From positions 103,993 through 125,503 of the forward strand of contig BFEA01000241.1 of assembly GCA_003427395.1 (NCBI GenBank): a stretch of 21,511 nucleotides of DNA, read 5' to 3'. This DNA is from Chara braunii. Its lineage: Eukaryota; Streptophyta; Charophyceae; Charales; Characeae. Positions 8,350 through 16,737 of this stretch are shown one piece after another (positions within the stretch are counted from its first letter, which is position 1; each line of letters starts with the position of its first letter). Both the position numbers and the translations under genes were made by a program. The notes beneath the pieces were generated by a model that ran no database searches, was not told where the DNA came from, and worked only from the letters and a program-made list of their open reading frames with translations.

Positions 8350-9018
8350 ATCGGTTGCCGATTCGTCGGTTTACGGCTCAACTCCAATCCACTTTTGTCG
8401 CTCAACCTAAAAACTTTAACGTTTTTATTTGAATTGCTTTGTTGTGTTTTCGCCCGGACTTTATTTTAATGATTATTTAAAGAAAAGTACTGAGTGCATT
8501 GACTTTTTGGTTGAATCTTTGATGTCACGGTGATTGCAGGTATGTTTGGTGACTTTGAATTTGAATTTGACTGCCCGCGCTCACATACATATATATATGG
8601 CTGAGAGGAGTCTCACTGTGACTGTAAGAAGTGATCGTTCTATATTAATAACCCTCTCTATATATATGTAAATAAATTTGTCTTGAGTATTTTCGTGCGG
8701 CCTACTGTGACCCGGTGTAAGGGTTAAACAAATTATGCGTTTGAGAGAAGAGGGAGATCCTCTTTTATCCCTCGTTTTTTTACAGTTTCTATGGTTGGAC
8801 GTTGTAGTTCGTGGCAGCCGTCAAAGTCAAACCCCTTGATTTCTCTCCAGGTCCAAGATGATGGAGCTGGTCTTCAGGGCGATAAGAGACGATTGTCACC
8901 ACAGGTATGAACCTGTGTTCCACCGACTCTTCGCAGGGTGCAGAAGAGGGTGTGGTTCTCAACTGCACTTGGCGGTTGTTCAACGTCGAGAGATCAATTC
9001 CTTAAGGCGTGTGTCAAC

Positions 9019-9034
9019 CGACACTTGAGTGTCG
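9019..9034. ncRNA. Perfect 7-bp hairpin, copy 1
   Basis: CGACACT and AGTGTCG are separated by TG. In copy 2 one pair becomes a G-T wobble. Confidence 0.45.
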
Positions 9035-9267
9035 AACGCGACCCTCGAGATAAATGAGGATCGCATGAGTATGGGTACTACATAGTACGCCATCATTGGG
9101 ACCGCTTGTGTGCGCTTGCATTGCGAGTCGATATGAGTTAGCCCTGCGTGCGAGCGGTTTTATACTAAGTCTCGCGCGCGACGCCTATCCGATTTTCGCA
9201 TCAGAGAGTTATGAGATAACTACTAAGGGACTAGGAGTGTTGTCGCATTGTTTGTTCAGTGTTGTTC

Positions 9268-9302
9268 TATATATGTATATATATGTGCGTGTGTGTGTGT
9301 GT
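9268..9302. repeat. Short (TA)n-(TG)n tract
   Basis: A TATATA stretch grades into a TG run. Copy 2 has only a residual form of it near 15320-15345. Confidence 0.8.
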
Positions 9303-9599
9303 CTTTTATTTTTATGTGCTTTTTAGTGGTGTGCGCGTGGCGTGTGGGATGCGTCCTAATCGACCGGCGACGAGTCGCGCTTGGGACCTCAGCCCCCCCA
9401 AGGTGTCGATTCGCGTGCGGGTTCGATAGAGGCGTAATACCGTGCGTACCCCCTATGCTACAACGAACAAAAAACGCCCTCGTCTAGTCCACCTCTGCGA
9501 TTGTAACTGATCAGCTTTCGTACTGTGGACTGGTAGCTCAACGGGGATACGCCCACCAAAGGGAGGTGACAACTCTCGTAAGGTGGAGGTAAATCGTGT

Positions 9600-9636
9600 C
9601 TCGCGTAGGCCCTATCCTGTCGTAGGGACTCGCGAG
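9600..9636. ncRNA. Right-end hairpin, copy 1
   Basis: CTCGCG pairs with CGCGAG, and inside them CCCTA pairs with TAGGG. Copy 2 keeps the same spacing with CCTTA/TAGGG, which still pairs through a wobble. Confidence 0.5.
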
Positions 9637-9780
9637 AGGTATGACTGACGCATTTGGCCGGAGCGGTTTGCGAAATCTCCATATGTATTCGCGATGAGGA
9701 TGTAGACCAACTCCTGTGTGACGAGGCCGAGAGGGTCCCGAGCTGCCTTCTGCTGTGCCGGACCGATGCGCTCGACAACA

Positions 9781-12439
9781 ACTCGAAAGGAAATATATTT
9801 GCAATATAATAATAACATTATAGCACACAATTTAAGCAACAAAATCAAGACGATCCCATCGTCATCCTCAAAGTAGACTCTCACTCATGAATTCCACCAC
9901 TATCATACTTATCCCTCCGCCTCAACCTACCAATCCCGCATGTGAAGCCGACCCCCACAATTACTTCACTCAATCCTTCGGATATGATAAGCCAGTCTCC
10001 ACGTTTTTGCAACGAAGATCAAGAAAAAAATTGAACAAAAGATAAAATCATCTTTATGACAATTAATGTATCAGATTGTTGACATAGATAGGGGAAAGAC
10101 AAATAGTTAAGGAAAAAGAAGGTGGAGAGAGATAGGGGACTGAGGAAATTTCAAGAAAGCAAAGGATGACAAGACGATTACAGAAGTTGCAAAATTATAA
10201 TGATCGACCGAGTTGCACAAGGTATCACCCTTATTTATCTCCACCATGCACCTCGTAACTGACCAACGAGCTGTAATATTAGAGTGGGTTGCAAGAAGGC
10301 AAATGAATAAAAGTTACAATAAAAAAAAGAATGCAAAAAATTGGTTTGGCCATACACAAACACTTGAAACTTTGTATCAGCGTACACAATTGAAAAAAAA
10401 ATCAAAGTTACTGAAAACGCATTTTAATCTAAATCTTACATCCATCCTACTGGTGTGCAAATATAAACTGCAGCTAATTCAAACCAAAATTTTTAAAATT
10501 TACACCCATGCCATGAAAACCAAAACTATGTTAGAAAATGAGTTTAAGTACTAAGTGTACACTTATTTCGGATAGTACAAAACCCTACTGCAAGTCGTGG
10601 ATCGCCAATGATTTGCCATAGCTTTGATGGATACGAATTTCAGATTCATGCAATATCCTAGTTATATGCCAAATGTATTGTCCTTGATTTTTCATGGTAA
10701 TAAAAGTGGCCTCTTGCTGATTAGCTGACCCACATTCACAAATGTTTCAAATTACAAAACGAAAAGATGCATACTATAGTGTATTTCTCTATTTTATTTC
10801 TACCCCGCCAGACCTCATCATCAATTAGCGTAGGTGACATATGATATAGTGTAGATATATGCAAATTCTATAGATCAAAGAATACGCACGAGAAGAATGA
10901 TATTGATAAGGTAGGGAAAAAATACAGGGAAGTTATAAAAGACATGAAAAAAAGTTGAGTAGAAGCAAGGAAAAACGATCAGTTTGACTTTCATAAGGAC
11001 GTCTTATTTGTGCACATGCACTCATGTTAGATCGAGGTGGATAAATGCCCTGAGTGTTTGCATGATGATAAATTTATCCATTTGCAAACAATGTTATCGA
11101 ACTCAGTTGGGATTATGCCCTTCAAGTTAACCTTAAATTACGATGTGAGTTTGCATGTAGGAAGTTTTCTCCCTACACCATGAAGATAGCACGTGGACAT
11201 GAAAGGGAAGGGGATGTTAACTCTAGAGAGGGGAATACAAGCAAGGCAAGTAGTAATAATATAACCTTCATATTAGGGACGAAGTAAAAGCTACTTGTAA
11301 AGATGGGCTCCTACCAGGTGCCAATGACTGCATGGCCAGTCAGACCGCCGTTCCTTCAGTCAGTGTGTTGCGTACTCTGCAACATGGAGTAGCGAGGGGA
11401 CAAGGAGAGGTTTACCTATTAACTAGCATGCCGCCTATCTCATCAGTCTGAGTAGAGGGAAGACCGAACGCAGATTGAAGTCCTAGTTGTGGACTGTGCG
11501 CCACTTATCCCGTTGGAATAATCAGGAGGAGGGAACACGTATCCGGGAAGTGTAGTGGGGCATGCCATTTTCAGTAACGTACCTTCTTGCAGGGGATTCC
11601 TCTTTACTGTATACTTGGCGGAATGCTCAGCAAGTGCACGTATGAAAACTGTTGGATTACAGGCAGGGCGAACCTGAAAAATGGGAAGTAGAAGAAGGGA
11701 GGACGAAGGGGTTCGAACAGCAGAGGTACTTCCTTGCTTCAGGCACCTGCGGTTGCGAGCCGACTGTGTGTCGCAGTGACAGGTGGTGTTGTACAACCCC
11801 GAAAAGAGCTCGCACTACAATAATCTGTGTTCTGGCCGCCGCTACCGCTGTATTTCTGACCATTAATTAATGTTGTGTGTCCGGGCAGTATTAATCACGA
11901 TGACGATAGTTGTTGCGTTGTCCTTTGCTGCATGGATTACGATGTCTACCGCAGTTTGTTGCGTATGCGGCACATCAATTGCGCATGGTTGGACAGTTTC
12001 CTATACCGACCGATAGCGCGCTGCCTGCCCCATTGAAGTGACGAAGCGAAAGGGGAGCTACGGGAAGAGAAGGTTGTACTCTTGGGACACAGCTCGTGTC
12101 TTGGGAGGAGGCCAGGACCTTTCAGACCACGAACTGCAGAGAAATAGAGCTTGTTGAAGAGGAGTATTGTTGCGAATAAGAAGGTCGCCGGAAGGTCAAC
12201 CGAAGGCAGGTGGGCTTCAGTTTGATCAAGTTGCTAAGTGCCTTGACCACCATTGTGGGGCCCTCATACGCATCCAGGTTTCAAGGCCCTCTCCTGCGAG
12301 CTTGAGTGCACCCTCCTTGGATCTGAGAGACTTAAACTTTCTCCTTCTATCCTTCTGACTCTAAGTCTAGTCTATTGGTTACGAGAGGAAGACGGCAGGC
12401 GGGATTGCAACCCGTATGACCGCAACAAGACTCTATGGG
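9781..12439. other. AT-rich spacer between the two large repeats
   Basis: About 2.66 kb without a convincing gene. 9781-11280 is AT-rich. 11290-12439 is more GC-balanced and carries only short frames, the longest 117 codons on the minus strand (11443-11796) with no recognisable features. If the flanking repeats are LTRs, this would be the internal region of a non-autonomous element, but I see no primer-binding site or polypurine tract. Confidence 0.5.
11056..11089. repeat. Interrupted 34-bp dyad
   Basis: GTTTGCA and TGCAAAC flank the perfect palindrome GATAAATTTATC (11067-11078), separated on each side by four unpaired bases. Confidence 0.7.
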
Positions 12440-12455
12440 AAGTCTGCCCACCGAT

Positions 12456-12507
12456 TGAGGGAGCTCTGCCGGAACCTAGACGAGGTTCTGGAGGCAGGGA
12501 ACCCTCA
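12456..12507. ncRNA. Left-end three-part hairpin, copy 2
   Basis: Stems TGAGGG/CCCTCA, CTGCC/GGCAG and GAACCT/AGGTTC stack with small internal loops around a 5-nt apical loop (AGACG). Confidence 0.55.
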
Positions 12508-12759
12508 TGTAAACTATCTCTATCTGTATAACCCACTACACCCATGTTTGCCTATCCCCCCCTGTAGTTTGATTGTCGTATGCATGCATGTCTTTATGAT
12601 TTTTTATTTCTCTTCAGGACTTAATCAGACCAAATGAAAGGAATGTATGAGAGTGAAGTTTAAGTTTCACTTTTGTTTTGAGTGAAAGCAGAAAAGGGAT
12701 GAACTAGGGGAAGATGGGAGGAAGGTAGACTGCATGCATTTGACCAGGTCAACCAAAGA

Positions 12760-13355
12760 CTGAGCATTGTTTCTAAGTTGAATGACCCAAGGCTGTGTTT
12801 ATTTAACTGTTTTATGAAGGGTCAGACATTCTTTCTAAGCTGAATGACCTGGTTGCAATGTTTATTTCCTGAGGGTTTGCCTGATGTGAAAGGGTTTTCT
12901 TGTTTTATTCTGAGGGAGGATTTTTGGTCTAAGGCTGAGCATTGTTTCTAAGCCGAATGACTCAGCCTGAAAACCACGCACATAAGTACAACCTGAGTAT
13001 AAAAGAAAATATTTTATTCATACTTGCATGTGAACTGGCAGCTGGGCATTGCATAAAAACAAACCTGATTATAAAAGAAAGTATTTTGTTTATACTTGCA
13101 TGTGAACAAGCAGCTGGGCATTGTTTCCAAGCCGTATGGTACAACGCTAAGCCACATCACTAAGAAGACAGGGGAAATTACAGAGTATAACTGGAAATAG
13201 TCTGGGCAAGCTAAACATTGTTTCCAAGCCGAATGGTTCAGACCCCTGTCCATATTTGCACTTTCTTTTGAGAACAAAGTCAGAGAAATATTAAATTTTG
13301 GATATTAAACAGTTCAGGCCGACTAGGCATTGTTTCCAAGCCGAATGGTCTAGTC
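12760..13355 (+). ncRNA. Hairpin array, copy 2
   Basis: Hairpins equivalent to six of the seven in copy 1 lie at 12760-12792, 12823-12852, 12933-12967, 13111-13143, 13211-13241 and 13321-13355. The third pairs GGCTGAG with CTCAGCC, where copy 1 has a weaker TTTAGCC arm. The sixth pairs GACTAGGC with GGTCTAGTC. The first and fourth are poorly paired here. The loop GTTTCCAAGCCG is constant in the last three. Confidence 0.6.
12981..13123 (+). repeat. 71/72-bp tandem duplication
   Basis: Unit 1 (12981-13051) and unit 2 (13052-13123) both run from CATAA through ATAAAAGAAA and ACTTGCATGTGAAC to CAGCTGGGCATTG. The break falls inside the left arm of the fourth array hairpin, so unit 1 carries only a half hairpin. 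Copy 1 has a single unit. Confidence 0.85.
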
Positions 13356-13390
13356 ACATGCCCAAAGAAGAGAAAAGTCGTGGTGAGAGT

Positions 13391-13396
13391 ACTTAC
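13391..13396 (-). promoter_or_regulatory. Possible minus-strand splice donor, copy 2
   Basis: CACAAAG followed by GTAAGTACT on the minus strand matches the site at 7311-7316. It is unsupported by any exon. Confidence 0.2.
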
Positions 13397-13564
13397 CTTT
13401 GTGGTTTAACCTGCATATGACTGAGCGAGGCTACTACTTAGTCTGAGTTTCAGTTTGATAGGTAGTTGCTTTAGATGCTCGCCACGTACTAGAGATAGAG
13501 GAGTTAATTTCAATTCCTGCATTTTCTGAGTTAAGTTTATTTTTACTTATAATTTGTTACACTT

Positions 13565-14100
13565 GGTCATGTATAAATCTTGATAAGTCAGTTTCTCTAC
13601 GGGAAGCGCTGCCGAAATTTCTACAAAACCAAGGAGCTAGTCATATTTTGTCTTTTCAAAGTTCAGTTTGTCTGACTTTTTGGCTCAGTAAAAATCTGGG
13701 AAGTCTCCTTTTGTAAAGGGAGTGCTGCCCATTTTTTTGGAAGTCAAAATCATTTTAGATTATGAACTTGGCCTTGTATAAATTTTGGTAAGCTACTTTT
13801 TCTACGGGAAGCGCTGTCGAAATTTCTACAAATCCAAGACGTTAGTCAAAACTCAAGCTTTTCAAAAGTTGAACTTGTCTGATTTTTATATATTTGGCTT
13901 AGTAAAAATCTGGGAAGTCTCCTTTTCTAAAGGGAGTGCTGCTCAAATTTTTGCTAATTCAGGGAGTTAGACAAAATTTGACTTTGAAGGGTTGAAGATT
14001 ATTTCTGTTTTCATATTTAGACTGATATAAATTCTTGAAAGACATTTTTTCTACGGGAAGCGCTGCCGAAAATTTCGTAGATTAAAGGAGTTGGATTATA
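13565..14100 (+). repeat. Five ~120-bp units alternating A-B-A-B-A, copy 2
   Basis: A units lie near 13565, 13765 and 14020 (CTACGGGAAGCGCTG core). B units lie near 13690 and 13900 (AAAGGGAGTGCTGC core). The A/B order is the same as in copy 1, so the alternation predates the duplication. The first B unit has lost its 3' part. Confidence 0.78.
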
Positions 14101-14104
14101 TTTT

Positions 14105-14152
14105 GACAGGTGACGACTTTAGCAATCCACCCTGTATAGGGGAGATTCTGTC
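14105..14152 (+). ncRNA. Conserved hairpin after the tandem units, copy 2
   Basis: GACAG (14105-14109) and CTGTC (14148-14152) enclose CCCTGTATAGGG (14130-14141). The arms CCCT/AGGG replace CTCT/AGAG of copy 1, a compensatory change. Confidence 0.5.
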
Positions 14153-14361
14153 ATGAGTCTGCCTCTCTTTGGGCACTGGCGTAGAGATAGACTTAGATGT
14201 AGTTATTAGGAGAAGCTCTGAGAGAGATTGTGATATGGAGATTCTCCAGGGGCTTATGGTTTTAGCTTGGGACGTTAACCTGTTTTGTGTTACAAGCCAT
14301 CTTGATTGATTTGGCACAGGATCTGGACTAGTTTTAGGCTTGATCCCTTGAGGATCATCTT

Positions 14362-14380
14362 CTATTATCACTGATAACAG
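14362..14380. ncRNA. 8-bp hairpin with one mismatch, copy 2
   Basis: CTATTATC and GATAACAG pair around a 3-nt loop. The equivalent in copy 1 is perfect. Confidence 0.4.
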
Positions 14381-15071
14381 GTCGGTTGATTGATCGCCGA
14401 CTTGTCGGTCCACGACACAACTTTACACTTGTACCTCAGCTTGACTGCCTTAGCCCTGTGATTTGATATGTTTCTTTGAGGGTTTTAACCGGACTTCTTT
14501 TAATGACCATTGCAAAAAACTTATGAGAGTATGAAAAGTTGAATTATGACTGGGGCTTGAGTGTGTGAGGCATGGTGTGAGTTACAGGGAACAGTAAAGT
14601 TGACCACATTGGTGTATGGCAATGTGGTTATTATATGTACCTGTGTTCTATGCAGGTTAGTATTTTGGGGCTGGTATATGGGCCATATTTTGGAGGTAGT
14701 GAGACTGACAACCATGTGGCGTACGATCTGCATACCTGATGGGTTTATGTTTCCCCTTGTTTTTATCCCATCTCGAGTTCTGATTTGATATATGAGTATT
14801 GGGATGATTATTTATTTATTTGATGATTTTGCTTGTTAATTTTTAAAGTTGGACGTTGTAGTCCATAACAACCGTCAAAGTCAAACCCCTTGACTTCTTC
14901 CCGGACCTTGGATGATAGAGCTGGTCTCCAGGGCAATAAGAGACGATTGTCATCACAGGTATGAACCTGTGTACCACCCACTCTCCGCAGGGTGCAGAAG
15001 AGTGTGTGGTTTTCAACCGCACTTGGCGGTTGTCCAGCGTCGAGAGATCAACCCTCAAGGCGAGTGTCAGC

Positions 15072-15087
15072 CGACACTTGAGTGTTG
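15072..15087. ncRNA. 7-bp hairpin, copy 2
   Basis: CGACACT and AGTGTTG pair around TG with one wobble. Confidence 0.4.
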
Positions 15088-15354
15088 AATGCGACCCTCG
15101 AGATCAATGAGGACCGCATGAGTATGGGTACTGCATAGTACGCCATCATTGCGACCGCTTGCGTACGCTTGCATTGCGAGTCGATATGAGTTAGTCCTGC
15201 GTCAGCGCGGTTTTGTACTAATTCTCGCGTGCGGCGCCTATTCGATATCCACATCGGAAAGTTATTGGATGGCTACTAAGGGACTAGGAGTGTTGTCGCG
15301 TTGTTTGTTTGTGTCGTTCTGTATATGTATGTGTAGATATGCGTGTTTTTATTT

Positions 15355-15870
15355 TTATGTCCTATAGAGTGGCGTGCGCGTGGTGTGTAGGATGCATCCT
15401 AGTCGACCGATGACGGTTCGCGCTTGGGACTTCAGCCCCTCAAGATGTTGGTTCGCGTGCGGGTCCGATAGAGGCGTACTACTGCGATTGCAGCTGATTA
15501 GCTTTCGTACTGTGGACTGGTAGCTCGGCAGGGATACGCCCACCGAAGGGAGGTGACAACTCCCGTAAGGTGGAGGTAAGTCGTGCCTCGCGTAGGCCTT
15601 ATCCTGTCGTAGGGGCTCGCGAGAGGTATGGCTGACGCACTCGGCCGGAGCGGCTTGCACAAACTCCATGTATGTATCGCGACGAGGATGATAGATCAAC
15701 TCCTGCGTGACGCGGTCGGGAGGGTCCGCGCTACCCCTGGGTAGTGTCGGACCGATACGCCCGAGAACGTGGAGGACTGCGATCAGATTCGAGGAAAGTC
15801 GCGGCGGTAAAAGATGCTCTTGTCCCCATGTAAGTAACGCAGGTTTGAGCTTTCCTGGGACTAGCATCAT
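15355..15870 (-). CDS. Hypothetical 171-codon frame at the right end of repeat copy 2
   Basis: This is an uninterrupted minus-strand frame with ATG near 15870. It is basic and Pro/Arg/Ser-rich, without a recognised domain, signal peptide or membrane segment. The central part (for example AYARHDLPPPYGSCHLPSVG) has a matching translation in repeat copy 1 (about 9458-9780), but there it is split across two frames. Amino-acid changes between copies look as frequent as base changes, and conserved RNA hairpins overlap it. The frame may therefore be a by-product of DNA similarity and not a gene. It overlaps no other frame I trust. Confidence 0.2.
   Translation of the reverse strand: MMLVPGKLKPALLTWGQEHLLPPRLSSNLIAVLHVLGRIGPTLPRGSADPPDRVTQELIYHPRRDTYMEFVQAAPAECVSHTSREPLRQDKAYARHDLPPPYGSCHLPSVGVSLPSYQSTVRKLISCNRSSTPLSDPHANQHLEGLKSQARTVIGRLGCILHTTRTPLYRT
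15587..15623. ncRNA. Right-end hairpin, copy 2
   Basis: CTCGCG/CGCGAG encloses CCTTA/TAGGG with the same spacing as 9600-9636. Confidence 0.5.
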
Positions 15871-15872
15871 AG

Positions 15873-16420
15873 TACCATCATTTTATCAAAGGCTTTGCTG
15901 CGATTGCACGACCCCTAACGAATCTGCTACGAAAGGACCAGCCCCTTAGTTTGGACGCGGAGTGTGAACAGGCCTTCGCCACTCTCAAGGAGGCTCTGGC
16001 CACGACATATATTTTGATCCGACCGGACCCCACGAAGCTGTTCATTCTTATCACGGATTGGCAACTGGAGGCGATCTCCTCTATTCTAGCGCAAAACGGG
16101 AACGACGATCGCGAACACGTCATCGAATACGCATCACAGACAAGGCCAGACGAGCGGAGGAATGATTCGGCCCCGCAGGGCGAATGCTACGCCGTAGTCT
16201 AGGGAATTCAACACTTCCGAACATAAGTTCCTCCTTGTAACCGATCACGAGCCATTACTGGCCCTCGAGAAGCTCACCAATTATACGGGCATGATTGGAC
16301 GGTGGACTGTGCGCCTACAGGAATACGACTCGACATCATCCACCGAAAGACAGAAAGGCATGGCAACGCGAACGAACTAACATGTCTGCATCGACCAGCA
16401 AAGGTACCTAAGGGAGAAAA
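15873..16420 (+). pseudogene. pol: Ty3/gypsy RT C-terminus and RNase H fragment
   Basis: In a working element this domain degrades RNA in the RNA-DNA hybrid during reverse transcription. Visible are the connection motif FIKGFAAIARPL, the first catalytic region FILITDWQLEAISSILAQ (Asp in TDW), the Glu of GECYAVV, and the Asp of LLVTDHEPLLAL (16243-16245). The terminal motif reads GNANELTCLHR, where an Asp is usual in place of the second Asn (16371-16373), so a catalytic residue is lost. A TAG at 16200-16202 sits where a Trp is usual. The frame then changes near 16225 and again near 16330, and 16223-16225 is a further stop in the first frame. Confidence 0.85.
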
Positions 16421-16737
16421 AATCATTCCGTGGAAGGAACCGGAGTCAGCAAACGGACCCAAGTATGGACAAGTGGCAGTCCTTCCACGTGGCAAGAAGC
16501 AGGCAATTGGCAATGGGTGACAGAGGTAATTTTGCAACTCCTCTCTCTTCCCTCTCACCCTCATCTCTTCTTTCCCTACCCGACAAATTTTGTTATTTTT
16601 GCGAAGCAATTATACGCGTCTACTCGGTTTCTATGCGTCCTAGTGGGAAGGGATATGCAGAATGAATAGATTGTCGATAGTGCGTTGCACGAGCCCACGA
16701 CTCCTTCATCCAATACAGAAATAGTGATAGGCCTTGG
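16421..16737. other. RNase H-integrase linker, eroded
   Basis: This stretch has pyrimidine-rich sequence (about 16520-16575) and no recognisable motif. Frames are short. It is probably the mutated tether between the two domains, possibly with a small insertion. Confidence 0.4.

Larger units (their letters stand above)
6285..9780 (+). repeat. ~3.4-kb structured non-coding repeat, copy 1
   Basis: Similarity to 12440-15770 runs in order, on the same strand, over the whole length, starting near CCGAAACCTAGGCGAGGTTC and ending near GGACCGATGCGCTCGACAAC. The interior is AT-rich and has no long conserved frame. The ends (6285-6600 and 8780-9780) are more balanced in composition. It contains a hairpin array (6603-7221), five ~120-bp units (7500-8085) and further hairpins. 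Relative to copy 2 it carries an extra ~150 bp near 7145-7295 that includes a seventh array hairpin. No terminal inverted repeats were identified, and strand is given only by convention. Confidence 0.85.
12440..15770 (+). repeat. ~3.4-kb structured non-coding repeat, copy 2
   Basis: This repeats the order of 6285-9780: left hairpin, hairpin array, A/B units, GACAG/CTGTC hairpin, GATAACAG hairpin, then the right-end section from GTTGGACGTTGTAG (about 14847). It lacks the ~150 bp containing the seventh array hairpin and has a local 71/72-bp tandem duplication at 12981-13123. One B unit (about 13680-13755) is shortened. Its right end lies ~100 bp from the start of the gypsy remnant. Confidence 0.85.

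Noticed and set aside
8789-8983. Minus-strand frame shared with 14843-15058
   Set aside because: It is open in both copies but with many non-synonymous changes and no domain. I did not accept it as a gene.
9096-9326. Plus-strand frame shared with 15149-15367
   Set aside because: Both copies read similar peptides, but changes are spread over all codon positions and the frames end in a TG-rich tract. Similarity follows from the DNA repeat.
10213-10554. 113-codon Lys-rich plus-strand frame
   Set aside because: It starts with TTG and lies in AT-rich spacer with poly-A stretches, so it is probably chance.
11708-11725. Possible tRNA T-loop (GGGGTTCGAAC)
   Set aside because: No matching acceptor, anticodon or D arm can be placed around it.
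11443-11870. Overlapping frames of 68-117 codons on both strands
   Set aside because: No frame stands out, no motif is present, and there is no second copy for comparison.
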